The notes: generated by a model from the sequence alone, not told the origin. Counted from the first letter of the stretch, positions 9,108 to 18,450 are shown. The stretch: DNA of 64,000 bases from Fictibacillus phosphorivorans (GCF_007673525.1 NZ_VDZU01000001.1:310001-374000), one strand, 5' to 3'. Made by a program: numbers and translations.

Positions 9108-10120
9108 ATGAACGTTATTCAAGGCAGGAATTATTTAGCCCGATCGGTATAGATGGGCAAGCAAAAATACGAACAAAAAGCGTGCTGATTGTTGGAGCAG
9201 GTGCGCTTGGTGCAGGAAGCGCTGAAGCACTTACACGTGCAGGGGTGAAACGGATCGTTCTCGTTGACCGCGATTATGTGGATTGGACGAACCTTCAGCG
9301 TCAGCAGCTCTATTCTGAAGAAGATGCGAAGAGACAGCTGCCAAAAGTAGTAGCTGCAAAAAATAGATTGAACCAGATTAATTCTGAAGTAGAAATTCAA
9401 GCACATGTGATGGACATGGGGATCGAGGAAGCAGAAGAATTAATCTCTGGCATCGATCTGATCATGGATGCGACGGATAACTTTGAGACGCGTTTGTTGA
9501 TTAACGATCTAGCTCAGAAATATGAGATACCGTGGATTTATGGGGCGTGTGTTGGGAGCTATGGCATCTCATACACGATTTTACCTGGAGATGGACCGTG
9601 TTTGAACTGTTTGCTCGATAAGATTCCAGCGAACGGCCAAACATGCGATACGGCAGGAATTATCTCTCCAGCCGTTCAGATGGTCACCGCTTATCAAACA
9701 GCTGAGGCGTTAAAGATTTTAGTTGAAGACTATGCATCCATTCGAAAGAAGATCGTAACATTTGATACGTGGACGAATCAGCATGTTCAATTAGGGATGG
9801 GAAAAGCGAAGAAGGTAGATTGTCCATCTTGTGGGGCTAACCCTACGTATCCTTACTTAGAGAAAGGTGCTGCGTTAAAAACAGCTGTTCTTTGCGGGCG
9901 GGATACCGTTCAGATCCGTCCGGCTCATACAATCGAAATTGATTTGGGAGAGATGGAAAAGAGATTACTGCCTCATGGTGAAGTTCGCTGTAATCCATAC
10001 CTACTAGAGCTTCAGAGTGGAAGTCACCGCCTCGTTCTTTTTAAAGACGGACGCGCACTTGTTCATGGCACGAAGAATACGACAGAGGCGAAATCTCTAT
10101 ATCATAGATTTATAGGGTGA
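9104..10120 (+). CDS. thiF: ThiS adenylyltransferase ThiF (E1-like)
   Basis: 338 aa, MoeB/ThiF family. The nucleotide-binding loop VGAGALG is at ~residue 31, the [13 protein letters not shown] segment at ~51, [10 protein letters not shown] at ~123, and CPSCG at ~244; the last, with an earlier CLNC pair, is the structural zinc site. It adenylates the ThiS C-terminus for sulfur transfer. The roughly 75 residues after the zinc motif form a small extra domain seen in Bacillus-type ThiF/MoeB proteins. Its GTG start overlaps the thiG stop. This is the last gene of the thiazole operon; no thiC, thiD or thiE lies nearby. Confidence 0.9.
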   Translation: MNERYSRQELFSPIGIDGQAKIRTKSVLIVGAGALGAGSAEALTRAGVKRIVLVDRDYVDWTNLQRQQLYSEEDAKRQLPKVVAAKNRLNQINSEVEIQAHVMDMGIEEAEELISGIDLIMDATDNFETRLLINDLAQKYEIPWIYGACVGSYGISYTILPGDGPCLNCLLDKIPANGQTCDTAGIISPAVQMVTAYQTAEALKILVEDYASIRKKIVTFDTWTNQHVQLGMGKAKKVDCPSCGANPTYPYLEKGAALKTAVLCGRDTVQIRPAHTIEIDLGEMEKRLLPHGEVRCNPYLLELQSGSHRLVLFKDGRALVHGTKNTTEAKSLYHRFIG

Positions 10121-10158
10121 AAACTCTGTATAATGAAGTATAGGAGGTGATTTGATTT

Positions 10159-10440
10159 ATGGAGTTTTTTGATCTGATCTATCAAACGGACGCATTAGTT
10201 TTATCCATTAGTATCGCACTAACGTTCATTATTGCTAAGCAGCTTTCGGTCGTTAATCAATCTCTTGTTCATAGATCAAATCACCATGTGAAACAGGACA
10301 GGCTAAGTTCCGAGAAGAGGATGAACGATTCTCACCTCGTTCAAAACTATTGCTTTATTCGAGACGAGATCGCACGGACAATGTTTAGAAAAGAAACACC
10401 AGATGATAAAGAAGGGCACGTTTACTCCTTGTTTGCTTAA
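10159..10440 (+). CDS. mifM: MifM-like membrane nascent-chain sensor/leader peptide of yidC2
   Basis: 93 aa with one N-terminal membrane segment (residues ~10-30) and a basic, soluble C-terminal half containing IRDEIARTMFRK then PDDKE near residues 67-85. In Bacillus subtilis, MifM is a leader of about 95 aa with the same layout that stalls the ribosome near its acidic C-terminal end unless YidC inserts it, and the stall turns on yidC2. Here the gene sits directly before yidC2 with a perfect AGGAGGTGAT site, and its last codons pair with the yidC2 ribosome binding site. The assignment rests on size, topology, position and RNA structure; stalling itself is not proven by sequence. Confidence 0.82.
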   Translation: MEFFDLIYQTDALVLSISIALTFIIAKQLSVVNQSLVHRSNHHVKQDRLSSEKRMNDSHLVQNYCFIRDEIARTMFRKETPDDKEGHVYSLFA

Positions 10441-10460
10441 ATTTTTTTAAAAACAAGGAG
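10425..10460 (+). promoter_or_regulatory. Hairpin masking the yidC2 Shine-Dalgarno
   Basis: CTCCTTGTTT (10425-10434, last codons of the leader gene) is perfectly complementary to AAACAAGGAG (10451-10460), which contains the yidC2 ribosome binding site. There is a 16-nt loop. A ribosome stalled near the end of the leader would open the stem. Confidence 0.85.
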
Positions 10461-10469
10461 GAACAAAGA

Positions 10470-11219
10470 TTGAAGAAATATGTATCCATTCTTTCATTAC
10501 TTGCTATTTTTCTATTATCCGGCTGCAATAACGCACCGATTACAGCAGAAAGTCCGGGTGTGTGGAACCATTTTTTCATCTACCCGTTTTCAAAGCTCAT
10601 CCAATATGTGGCGTATCTGTTTAACGATAGCTATGGCATCGCGATCATCATCTTAACCGTGGTAATACGGTTCCTGATCATGCCGTTAACATTGAGACAA
10701 ACGAAAAATCAGGAAAAGATGAAGAAGATTCAGCCGGAGATCCAACAGCTACGTGAAAAGCACACAGGAAAAGATCGAGAGTCTCATCTGCAATTACAAA
10801 ATGAATTAATGGCTGTTTATAAAAAACATGAAGTCAATCCGTTATCCATGGGGTGTTTGCCCCTTTTGATCCAGATGCCGATTCTGTTTGCATTTTATTA
10901 TGCAATCATTAAAACGAAAGAGATTGCTCTGCACAACTTTCTTTGGTTTAACCTTGGAACAGCAGATCCTCTGCATCTGCTACCAGTGTTAGCGGCGTTA
11001 ACCACCTTCATCCAATATAAAATGAGTACAACTGAGCTTGCTGCTTCAAATCCGCAAATAAAAATGATGGGTTACGTGATGCCGATCATTATCCTGTTTT
11101 CGGCATGGAAGCTGGCCGCTGTTCTGCCTCTTTATTGGATGGTCGGGAATGTATTTTTAACGATTCAAAATGTGGTGCTGCAGAAACGGAAGAAGAAAGC
11201 AGCTTCTGCTAGTTTGTAA
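10470..11219 (+). CDS. yidC2: Membrane protein insertase YidC2/OxaA2 (lipoprotein)
   Basis: 249 aa with a lipoprotein signal peptide (lipobox LLSGC at ~residues 16-20) and five hydrophobic segments. It carries the YidC/Oxa1 core: the positively inclined IRFLIMPLTLRQTKNQ region with the conserved arginine in TM1 (~residue 65), a charged cytosolic hairpin, and NPLSMGCLPLLIQMPI. It inserts small membrane proteins. The start is TTG, 9 nt after GGAGG. Regulation by the upstream MifM-like leader is indicated by the perfect stem covering this site. A MITE-like repeat begins directly after its stop. Confidence 0.92.
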   Translation: MKKYVSILSLLAIFLLSGCNNAPITAESPGVWNHFFIYPFSKLIQYVAYLFNDSYGIAIIILTVVIRFLIMPLTLRQTKNQEKMKKIQPEIQQLREKHTGKDRESHLQLQNELMAVYKKHEVNPLSMGCLPLLIQMPILFAFYYAIIKTKEIALHNFLWFNLGTADPLHLLPVLAALTTFIQYKMSTTELAASNPQIKMMGYVMPIIILFSAWKLAAVLPLYWMVGNVFLTIQNVVLQKRKKKAASASL

Positions 11220-11221
11220 TA

Positions 11222-11436
11222 AATGTTTTCGTATTCCTTGTTGCTTTTGAAAGTAGTTGATTTCCGTTCCAGATGCTCGCTTTCCGCGGGGCAGACGGTG
11301 AGCCACATTTGTACGTTTCCGTATAAGTGTCTCACCTGCCCGCCTGTCCCGCAGGAGTCTCGCATCTTCCACTCCAATCAAAAGTCAAAGAAGGAAATAA
11401 AAGATTTAAAAGCAACATTTTTTAGAAAACAGCCTA
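11222..11436. repeat. MITE-like dispersed element, copy 1
   Basis: About 215 bp starting 2 nt after the yidC2 stop. The ends are imperfect inverted repeats of about 26 bp: AAAAGCAACA...AGAAAACAGCCT on the right, and its complement reading GTTTTCG...TTGTTGCTTTT on the left. The interior carries GATTTCCGTTCCAG, CTCGCTTTCC and CTTCCACTCCAATCAA, shared with copies at 15.75-15.95 kb (inverted) and 21.24-21.53 kb. No open frame for a transposase is present. Boundaries are by eye. Confidence 0.8.
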
Positions 11437-11440
11437 AGGA

Positions 11441-11473
11441 AAACGACCAGATCTTTAATCTCTGGTCGTTTTT
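11441..11473. terminator. Terminator between yidC2/repeat and the convergent EamA gene
   Basis: The stem AAACGACCAGA / TCTGGTCGTTT has a 9-nt loop and a T-run on the plus strand and A/T-rich flanks on both sides, so it may act in both directions. Confidence 0.8.
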
Positions 11474-11490
11474 ATGTTCAATAAATCATT

Positions 11491-12411
11491 CTATGCCGCG
11501 TGTTTTTTGCGCAATCTCCTGTTCCGAATCTCTTCAACAGCTCCAGATCCTAAGAGGACACCTGTGATGATAAGCAGAAATCCGAAAACATGCTGAAACA
11601 AGATCTGTTCACCTAAAAAGAGATATGCACCCACAAGAGCGAAAAATGGATTTAGGTTAATAAAGATTGAAGCTTCTGATGCTCCAATTTTACCGATCGC
11701 CTCATTATAGAGCATATGACCCACCGCCGTAGCAATACAAGCTGAAGCAAAATAGATCAGCCATAGCGAAACTGTCGAATTTTCAACAACACCTGCAAAT
11801 CCTTGTGGCTCTTCGATCAATCCGATCACGATCAGGAACAGTGAACCGATCACCATCATATAGCCGGTCATGAGTCGAGGATCTAACGTGTGCGCCACGC
11901 GCTTGATGAGGATAAAGCTTACAGCTTGCGTGAGTACAGATAATAAAATGTATCCATCACCGAACGAGATCCCTGCTACCTGACTGTTTCCTTCTAAAAC
12001 GATAAACGCAACGCCTGAGAACCCAAGCAGAAGTCCGATCGATTTTAAGAGAGTAAGAGGCGTTCCTAAAAACGAGATAGCGAGAATGGTCGTGAGAAGC
12101 GGCGACATTCCCATGATCAACCCGCCGTTCGTGGCTGTCGTTTCGGTTAAACCGATCGAAAGGAAATAGTGATGCGCGACAACGTTAAAGATAGATGCCA
12201 GAAAGACATACCAAAACTCCTTTTTCGTCAGCCACCGCACTTTTTTTATAATAGAGAGAAGCAGAAATACGGTTAATCCCGCCGTTAGAACACGTATTCC
12301 AGTGATTGTAACAGGCAAAAAGTTCGTAACCAGAATTTTCGTCGCTGTTACGTTTAACCCCCACACCACCATCACCAGGAATAAAATCACATACGTCCGA
12401 TACGCTTTCAT
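11491..12411 (-). CDS. EamA/DMT-family transporter
   Basis: 306 aa with ten predicted membrane helices in two homologous EamA halves. The first half opens with VILFLVMVVWGLNVTATKI, and the second (from ~residue 150) ends with the conserved IGASEASIFINLNPFFALVGAYLFLGE pattern, followed by a basic tail (RNRRLRKKH). Family members export amino acids, metabolites or drugs; the substrate cannot be read from sequence. The ribosome binding site is weak. It is monocistronic and convergent with yidC2. Confidence 0.8.
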   Translation of the reverse strand: MKAYRTYVILFLVMVVWGLNVTATKILVTNFLPVTITGIRVLTAGLTVFLLLSIIKKVRWLTKKEFWYVFLASIFNVVAHHYFLSIGLTETTATNGGLIMGMSPLLTTILAISFLGTPLTLLKSIGLLLGFSGVAFIVLEGNSQVAGISFGDGYILLSVLTQAVSFILIKRVAHTLDPRLMTGYMMVIGSLFLIVIGLIEEPQGFAGVVENSTVSLWLIYFASACIATAVGHMLYNEAIGKIGASEASIFINLNPFFALVGAYLFLGEQILFQHVFGFLLIITGVLLGSGAVEEIRNRRLRKKHAA

Positions 12412-12668
12412 TATGTCATCTTCTTTCTTCTGCTTTTTACTTCATAAAGTAAAGTATTTCAATGATTTTAATTTCCATTGTACAGCATTCAAAGTGGATT
12501 TACAGGAAAAAAGCTTACAAATTTTAGATTGAGGCGAAATGACCATATCTACTTTAAAAGGTAGTCTGCTATAGTGGGAGAAAATGATTTTTGAAGTTGC
12601 TGATTAGGAGGACTCTGGCAGGCGATGTTTTATGTTCACCGTTTGTCGAATGGCCTTTATTTTTGATT

Positions 12669-12763
12669 TTAGACTTAATTGGTAGCTGTTTAGACTTAAT
12701 GCGTGGCTGATTAGACTTAATCTACTTTGAAAATGACCTTATTGAAGCTCAAAACGACTTAAT
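12669..12763. repeat. 21-bp-period phrase array (TTAGACTTAAT type)
   Basis: This array fills much of the 376-bp stretch 12412-12787 between two EamA genes. GACTTAAT begins at 12672, 12693 and 12714, a degenerate GACCTTAT at 12735, and GACTTAAT again at 12756: five units at exactly 21-bp steps. The first three share the longer phrase TTAGACTTAAT. The filler is different in each unit, so it is not a simple tandem duplication. The rest of the stretch is AT-rich with no gene. Confidence 0.85.
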
Positions 12764-12787
12764 CTCAAAAAAGAGGTGATTCACACC

Positions 12788-13720
12788 GTGCAAAAAGTTA
12801 ACCCGTATGTACTTTTAGTGGTAGCAAACTTAATCTGGGGCGGAAATTTTGTGATCGGACGTGCCATAGCGAGCAGTTTACCGCCTGTAACACTCTCTTT
12901 TTTGCGATGGTGTACGGCGTTTCTCATTTTCCTTCCGTTTGCTGTACCATTTTTACGAAAAGAATGGCAGATGCTAAAAAAACATTGGCAAGTCGTCCTC
13001 ATCTTATCAATTACTGGAATCACGGGCTTTAATACGCTTCTGTACATCGCCTTGCACTTTACGACGTCCATTAATGCATCCATCGTTAACACATCAACGC
13101 CGATTCTGCTTTTCCTATTGTCGTTTGTTTTTCTGAAAGAGAAGCTCAACGCAAAACAGATAGCTGGAGCCCTAATTTCACTCATTGGACTTTTATTTAT
13201 TATCTCAAAAGGCTCAATCACAGTTTTACTTCAGTTGTCGTTTAATAAAGGTGACTTAATCGTGATCGGAGCTGTGATCTGCTGGAGCATCTATTCGCTC
13301 CTTATACGAAGATATGCGGGAATTCTCCCTACATACAGCACGTTCATAGTAACGGCGTTTCTTGGCATACTCATCTTGCTGCCATTTTCCATACGTGAGA
13401 TGCAAACAGAAGAAATAGTATGGTCATATGGTACTGTTGCAACCATCCTGTATACCGGAATCTTTGCATCAATCGTTGCGTTCATGTCTTGGAATACGGC
13501 GGTTGAGCGGGTGGGTCCGAGTAAAGCTGGAGTCTTTTTGAACCTGATCCCTGTGTTTGCTGCAATCTTTGCCGTTATTTTTATAGACGAAACACTGGCA
13601 TGGTATCAAGGAGCGGGCGGTGTGCTCGTTATACTGGGTGTTTTTATTTCAACACGCGTTACAAAAAGAGAAAAGCATATACCAAAAGCAAGCAGAAGTG
13701 GTAATGTGATAAGTAAATAA
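12788..13720 (+). CDS. EamA/DMT-family transporter (second)
   Basis: 310 aa and ten membrane helices in two EamA repeats. It opens PYVLLVVANLIWGGNFVIGRAIA, and the second half closes with ERVGPSKAGVFLNLIPVFAAIFAVIFIDE. This is the standard inner-membrane drug/metabolite exporter architecture; the substrate is unknown. GTG at 12788 was preferred to GTG 12776 because GAGGTGA overlaps the earlier start and lies about 8 nt before the later one. The neighbouring minus-strand EamA gene is a distant paralogue, not a recent duplicate. No terminator is seen before the following ABC genes. Confidence 0.8.
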   Translation: MQKVNPYVLLVVANLIWGGNFVIGRAIASSLPPVTLSFLRWCTAFLIFLPFAVPFLRKEWQMLKKHWQVVLILSITGITGFNTLLYIALHFTTSINASIVNTSTPILLFLLSFVFLKEKLNAKQIAGALISLIGLLFIISKGSITVLLQLSFNKGDLIVIGAVICWSIYSLLIRRYAGILPTYSTFIVTAFLGILILLPFSIREMQTEEIVWSYGTVATILYTGIFASIVAFMSWNTAVERVGPSKAGVFLNLIPVFAAIFAVIFIDETLAWYQGAGGVLVILGVFISTRVTKREKHIPKASRSGNVISK

Positions 13721-13807
13721 TTTACATAATTTACGAAACTTTTCTTTATTCTCAGTCGTATTACAGTGTGAAAAGAGAGAGTTATGATAGGAGGAATTGG
13801 GGAGCGC

Positions 13808-14758
13808 ATGACAACACATACGTTAGAACTTAAAAACTTAACGAAAAAGATCAAAGGCAAGACCATTGTGGATGATCTCTCGTTTTCGGTAAGAGAAGGT
13901 GAGATTTTCGGTCTGCTTGGTCCAAACGGAGCGGGTAAGACTACAACGATTCGAATGATCGTTGGACTGATCTCTATCACGGACGGAGACGTTTTGATCA
14001 ACGGTGATAACCTGCGAGGGAACTTTGAAAAAGCGATGGAACGCGTTGGCGCAATCGTTGAAAATCCGCAGCTGTACGATTATATGACAGGCTATAAAAA
14101 CCTCATGCAATATGCGAGGATCATGCCGGATGTGACGAAGGAAAGAATTGACGAAGTGATCGAGCTCGTCGATCTGAAGTACGCGATTAACGACAAGGTA
14201 AAAACATACTCGCTTGGTATGAGACAGCGACTGGGCGTAGCTCAGGCACTTTTACATAAGCCGAACGTGTTAATCCTGGACGAACCGACAAACGGTCTCG
14301 ATCCACAAGGTATCTATGACCTTCGTAACTATTTACGTCTACTCGCGAACAACGGAACGTCTGTTGTCGTTTCTTCACACATGCTCGCTGAGATGCAGAT
14401 GATGTGTGACCGTGTAGCCATTATTCAACACGGAAAGCTTGTGCGTATCGACGAGATTATGAACCAAGAACACGAGGCCGATGTGAAGGTTCATTTCCAA
14501 ATCGAAGGAGATGTAACGCAGGCAAAACAAGTTCTTTTTAATTTGAATGAAGATCTGAACGTAACTGAGTCAGGTCAAGAACTGATCGTCCAAACAGCAG
14601 ACGTTCGATTTATAGCTGAAGTGAACAAACAACTTGTTCTCGCTGGGGTCCTCGTTGTGGGTATCCAACGCAAAACGAAGACGCTTGAAGAACGATTCTT
14701 AGAGATGACAAAGAAAGGGGGAGATCTGAATGAAGTGGCTGTCCCTGTTAACGAATGA
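13808..14758 (+). CDS. ABC-2 type exporter ATP-binding protein
   Basis: 316-aa ATPase with Walker A GPNGAGKTT (~residue 40), signature YSLGMRQRLG (~137), Walker B VLILDEP (~157) and H-loop SSHML (~190). A C-terminal domain of about 100 aa of the bacitracin/BcrA-like class follows. The longer frame from 13784 lacks a better start; ATG 13808 has GGGGAG just ahead. It overlaps the next gene, its permease, by 29 nt. The pair probably exports a peptide antibiotic, lantibiotic or lipid; the substrate is not determinable. Confidence 0.85.
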   Translation: MTTHTLELKNLTKKIKGKTIVDDLSFSVREGEIFGLLGPNGAGKTTTIRMIVGLISITDGDVLINGDNLRGNFEKAMERVGAIVENPQLYDYMTGYKNLMQYARIMPDVTKERIDEVIELVDLKYAINDKVKTYSLGMRQRLGVAQALLHKPNVLILDEPTNGLDPQGIYDLRNYLRLLANNGTSVVVSSHMLAEMQMMCDRVAIIQHGKLVRIDEIMNQEHEADVKVHFQIEGDVTQAKQVLFNLNEDLNVTESGQELIVQTADVRFIAEVNKQLVLAGVLVVGIQRKTKTLEERFLEMTKKGGDLNEVAVPVNE

Positions 14759-15689
14759 GTGGATTAAAATTTTTAGCCGTACACGTACATGGATCTTCCT
14801 TGCTATCCCAATCGTTATCATTATCGGTATCGCTGTTTATGATAAGGTAACAACAGATGTAGAAGTGAACGAAAATTGGAAGCAAGAGCTGACGCAAACG
14901 GTTAAGGATGACCAAAAAGCGCTGGATGATGCAAAAAAGAATGGTGACAACGCCATATATATTGATTCACTTGAATCAGCCATCAAACAAAATGAATATG
15001 CGATTGCTAACGACATTTCACCATATGAAACAACAGCATGGCAGTTTATGAAAGATATGGCGTGGATTTCGTCCTTTATTGGGTTATTTGTTATCGTTGT
15101 GGCTAGTGACATTGTATCTAATGAATTTGCTAAAGGAACGATTAAGATGCTTCTGATTCGTCCTTACAGCAGATGGAAGATTCTTTTATCCAAATTCATT
15201 GCAACATTAGCCTTTGCATTTGTTATGTGGCTCGTTGTTATTGTAGCAACGTGGCTTGTTGGTGGTCTTGCCTATGGATTCGGCGGAATGGACCAATCCT
15301 ACTTAATCACAACAGAAGATGGTCAGGTAAAAGAAAGACTGATCGTTGAATATGTATTTGCCAACATCGGTGTAGAATTTATTGAATTAACAGCGCTTGT
15401 GGCTATGTCATTCATGATCTCAACGCTGTTCATGAGTAACTCAGTGGCGATTGGTGTTGCCATGTTTACGCTGTTTGCAGGTAACACGATCGTAATGCTG
15501 CTTGCAACAAAAGACTGGGTGATCTATACGCTGTTCGCCAACATGGATCTTAGTGTATTGATTGATGGGCAGAACCAGATGGTCAAGGACTTAACGCTAC
15601 CGTTCTCCATTAGCGTTCTCGCCGTATACACCGCAATCATGCTCGCGATTACGTTTACAGTCTTCCAAAAGCGTGATGTGAAAGCTTAA
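14730..15689 (+). CDS. ABC-2 type transporter permease
   Basis: 319 aa. A cytosolic start and first membrane helix (residues ~18-38) lead into an extracytoplasmic region of about 80 aa rich in charged residues, then five more helices. The SNEFAKGTIKMLLIRPYSRWKILLSKF segment is the typical coupling region of ABC-2 permeases. It is translationally coupled to the ATPase and followed by a terminator. Confidence 0.85.
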   Translation: MKWLSLLTNEWIKIFSRTRTWIFLAIPIVIIIGIAVYDKVTTDVEVNENWKQELTQTVKDDQKALDDAKKNGDNAIYIDSLESAIKQNEYAIANDISPYETTAWQFMKDMAWISSFIGLFVIVVASDIVSNEFAKGTIKMLLIRPYSRWKILLSKFIATLAFAFVMWLVVIVATWLVGGLAYGFGGMDQSYLITTEDGQVKERLIVEYVFANIGVEFIELTALVAMSFMISTLFMSNSVAIGVAMFTLFAGNTIVMLLATKDWVIYTLFANMDLSVLIDGQNQMVKDLTLPFSISVLAVYTAIMLAITFTVFQKRDVKA

Positions 15690-15698
15690 TAGAACGAG

Positions 15699-15730
15699 AA
15701 AGAGGCTGACTTTCGTATCAGCCTCTTTTC
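15699..15730 (+). terminator. Terminator after the ABC-2 exporter pair
   Basis: The stem AAAGAGGCTGA / TCAGCCTCTTT is followed by a T-rich tail. Confidence 0.85.
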
Positions 15731-15741
15731 TTTATTTTTCG

Positions 15742-15948
15742 CTCTTTTCTAAAAGATTGCTTTGTACCCATGTCACCTTTGACAATTGATTGTAGTGGAA
15801 GGTGCGAGACTCCTACGGGACAGGCGGGCAGCTGAGACACTTAAGAGTGAAACGTACGAATGTGGCTCAGCGCCTGCCCCGTGGAAAGCGAGCAACCTAG
15901 AACGGAAATCAACACTTCCAAAAGCAACAAAGTTTAAGAAAACAGCCT
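15742..15948. repeat. MITE-like dispersed element, copy 2 (inverted)
   Basis: About 205 bp in the opposite orientation to copies 1 and 3. The left end is GCTCTTTTCTAAAAGATTG, with CACCTTTGACAATTGATTG behind it, as in the complement of copy 3. The right end is AAAAGCAACAAAG...GAAAACAGCC, running straight into the stop codon of the minus-strand GNAT gene. The interior carries TAGTGGAAGG, GGCGGGCAGCTGAG, CCCCGTGGAAAGCGAGC and GAACGGAAATCAAC. It has no coding content. Confidence 0.8.
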
Positions 15949-16418
15949 TATTTTTTTAACAATACAGGCTGCTTTTCCATAAAAACAAAGATAGTTTCTT
16001 CAAAGTCTAATCGATGGGTTTTAAACGCTTTGTAGCCTAGCTTTTCGTAAAAAGAGATATTCTTCACGCTCTTACTGCCGGTGTATAATTCGTAACGGTA
16101 TCCAGTGAACAATTGCTCAATCTCCTGTACTAACTTTCTACCGATGCCTCTGTTCTGAAAGTCAGGGTGGACCATGAGCTTACCTATATAGCACGTTCCT
16201 TCGTTTTCATGAGCTTTGACGGAGCCAATAATTTTACCGTTAAATAGATACTTCAATACGTGGTGGGTTCTTATGCTTTCTTCCACATCAGCGACCGTTT
16301 GCTTAAGAGGCTGAATATCAAAGTTTCCGTATAATTCAGCCTCACTCACATAAGCCATTTTTTGTAACGCAAGTATTTCAGCAGCATCAAAAACAGTAGC
16401 TTTTTTAATCATTTCCAT
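15948..16418 (-). CDS. GNAT-family N-acetyltransferase
   Basis: 156 aa. The acetyl-CoA-binding motif is clear (LMVHPDFQNRGIGRKLVQEIE, residues ~80-100), preceded by the GTCYIGK strand and followed by ISFYEKLGYKAF at ~125, typical of the fold. The acceptor is unknown. It is a stand-alone gene; the MITE-like element abuts its stop codon. Confidence 0.85.
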   Translation of the reverse strand: MEMIKKATVFDAAEILALQKMAYVSEAELYGNFDIQPLKQTVADVEESIRTHHVLKYLFNGKIIGSVKAHENEGTCYIGKLMVHPDFQNRGIGRKLVQEIEQLFTGYRYELYTGSKSVKNISFYEKLGYKAFKTHRLDFEETIFVFMEKQPVLLKK

Positions 16419-16530
16419 AACATGACTCCTGACATGATTAATTTTAGATATAATATTCCGTATAGAGTTACTTTATCCTTCATGGAAAATAGAAGTGCAG
16501 AAAAGACAAACATCAGAAAGAGGTCGGAAA

Positions 16531-16977
16531 TTGGAGACACAACCAAAACAAAAAGAAGATTTGAAAGGTTTAGGAGGATGGCTGCTATTAGTAGGAGCAG
16601 GACTCATTTTGGCTTTGCCGTTTAAACTAAATGCTGTACAAGTGGGATTTGATGCGATTCAAGGTTATAAATTCAACTCGTTATTATTAAAATACGTCGT
16701 ATACGGAGAATTAATCTTTAATATTGGATTAATCGGATTGAATATCTATCTTATGTATTTATTTTTCACGAAGAAGAAAGCTTTCGTAAAGACGTGGGTA
16801 TTTTTGCTGCAGATTACATTAGCCTTTGCGATTTTAACAGATATTCTGCTTCTGTTTGTAGATGAAGTGAATACAGGAACGCCGTTTGTAAACTCAGCCT
16901 CTGCGTTATTGGCGTTTATCATCTGGTCAACGTATGCAAAGAAATCGTGGCGCGTTCACAATACATTTGTAAATTAA
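16531..16977 (+). CDS. DUF2569-type four-helix membrane protein
   Basis: 148 aa. A short hydrophilic start is followed by GLGGWLLLVGAGL and three further hydrophobic helices, matching the DUF2569 pattern (LGGWLxLxxxxL and a W/Y near the end of helix 4). The function of the family is unknown. TTG at 16531 was chosen because AAAGAGG lies about 9 nt upstream; longer starts exist without a better site. Its terminator is shared with convergent aceA. Confidence 0.65.
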   Translation: METQPKQKEDLKGLGGWLLLVGAGLILALPFKLNAVQVGFDAIQGYKFNSLLLKYVVYGELIFNIGLIGLNIYLMYLFFTKKKAFVKTWVFLLQITLAFAILTDILLLFVDEVNTGTPFVNSASALLAFIIWSTYAKKSWRVHNTFVN

Positions 16978-16982
16978 ATGCT

Positions 16983-17018
16983 AAAAAAGGACAAGGGCAT
17001 CTGCTCCTGTCCTTTTTT
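16983..17018. terminator. Bidirectional terminator between the DUF2569 gene and aceA
   Basis: The stem AAAAAAGGACA / TGTCCTTTTTT with additional inner pairs carries an A-run on one side and a T-run on the other, so it works for both convergent genes. Confidence 0.9.
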
Positions 17019-17048
17019 CTATATATCTCCTATCCAATAATACTATCT

Positions 17049-18335
17049 CTACGCTTTTTGTGATTGAAATTGCTCTTCTTCTGTAGATCCTTTTAGAGCC
17101 GTTGTTGAAGCTGTACCACCCGAAACGAGCTGTGTTACTTCATCAAAATAGCCTGTTCCTACTTCACGCTGGTGGCGAGTTGCCGTATAGCCATCGATCT
17201 CACTATCAAACTCTCTTTGCTGAAGCTCAGAATAAGCACCCATGCCTCTAGCTTTATAGCCTTTTGCAAGCTCGAACATGCTATGGTTCAGTGCGTGGAA
17301 ACCAGCCAACGTTACGAACTGGAACTTATAGCCCATCTCTGCAAGCTGCTGCTGGAACGTTTCAATCGTTGCATCATCCAGCTTCTTTTTCCAGTTAAAA
17401 GAAGGAGAACAGTTGTAAGCTAATAGTTTACCAGGGAACTGCTCGTGGATCGCATCTGCAAAACGCTGTGCTTGTTCTAAGTTCGGTTCACTCGTTTCGC
17501 ACCAGATCAGATCCGCATAAGGAGCATATGCAAGTCCTCGTGCGATCGCTTGATCAAGGCCAGCATTCGTACGATAAAAGCCTTCAGCAGTTCGCTCACC
17601 TGTAATAAACGCGCGATCGACCGGATCGATGTCACTAGTGATCAAGTCAGCAGCATCAGCATCCGTACGTGCGATCAGAATCGTTGGCGTTCCCATCACA
17701 TCTGCCGCCAGACGAGCAGAGATCAAGTTACGTACAGCCGTCATCGTAGGCAAAAGCACTTTTCCACCTAGATGTCCGCACTTTTTCTCAGAAGATAACT
17801 GATCTTCAAAGTGAACGGCCGAAGCTCCAGATTCAATCATACCTTTCATCAGTTCGAAAACGTTCAGTTGTCCGCCAAAACCAGCTTCTGCATCGGCAAC
17901 GATCGGAAGGAAATAATCCACTTCGTTTCCGCCTTCCATGTGCTGAATCTGATCAGCGCGTTGAAGAGCAGAGTTGATGCGTTTTACCACGTGTGGCACA
18001 GAGTTTGCTGGATACAAACTTTGGTCGGGATACATGTTTCCAGAAAGGTTGGCATCTGCTGCGACCTGCCAACCGCTTAAGTATACGGCTTTCAGACCTG
18101 CCTTTGCTTGCTGAACAGCCTGATTGCCCGTTAGTGCTCCTAAAGCGTTTACATATGTTTCGTTCTGAAGCAGATCCCAGAATTTTTCGGCACCTTTTTT
18201 TGCAAGTGTATGCTCGATATCGATGGATCCGCGTAAGCGAATAACCTCTTCTGCTGTATAAGGACGCTGAACACCTGACCAGCGCTCTTCGTTTTGCCAC
18301 ATATCCTGTAATTTCTCCACACGTGATTGATTCAT
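17049..18335 (-). CDS. aceA: Isocitrate lyase
   Basis: 428 aa, the usual Gram-positive length. The catalytic signature KKCGHLGGK is at ~residues 184-192. Other conserved parts are [12 protein letters not shown] (~85), [10 protein letters not shown] (~147, metal-binding) and WCETSEPN / [10 protein letters not shown] (~280-315). It splits isocitrate to glyoxylate and succinate in the glyoxylate shunt. AAGGAGAG precedes the ATG. It lies downstream of aceB on the same strand with a 368-bp gap filled by a 21-bp array, so co-transcription is uncertain. Confidence 0.96.
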   Translation of the reverse strand: MNQSRVEKLQDMWQNEERWSGVQRPYTAEEVIRLRGSIDIEHTLAKKGAEKFWDLLQNETYVNALGALTGNQAVQQAKAGLKAVYLSGWQVAADANLSGNMYPDQSLYPANSVPHVVKRINSALQRADQIQHMEGGNEVDYFLPIVADAEAGFGGQLNVFELMKGMIESGASAVHFEDQLSSEKKCGHLGGKVLLPTMTAVRNLISARLAADVMGTPTILIARTDADAADLITSDIDPVDRAFITGERTAEGFYRTNAGLDQAIARGLAYAPYADLIWCETSEPNLEQAQRFADAIHEQFPGKLLAYNCSPSFNWKKKLDDATIETFQQQLAEMGYKFQFVTLAGFHALNHSMFELAKGYKARGMGAYSELQQREFDSEIDGYTATRHQREVGTGYFDEVTQLVSGGTASTTALKGSTEEEQFQSQKA

Positions 18336-18450
18336 TAATCTCTCTCCTTAAGGTTTATTGGTTTTTTGTGAGTTGATGATTCTTAGACATGATTAGATAA
18401 ATCTTTTAATGCAATTGGGACGTGGGCATTTTGGGATAGTAAGAATTTTG

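Noticed and set aside
11223-11567. 114-aa open frame through the repeat after yidC2
   Set aside because: It lies in a MITE-like element and runs into the convergent EamA gene; it is an accident of the repeat sequence.
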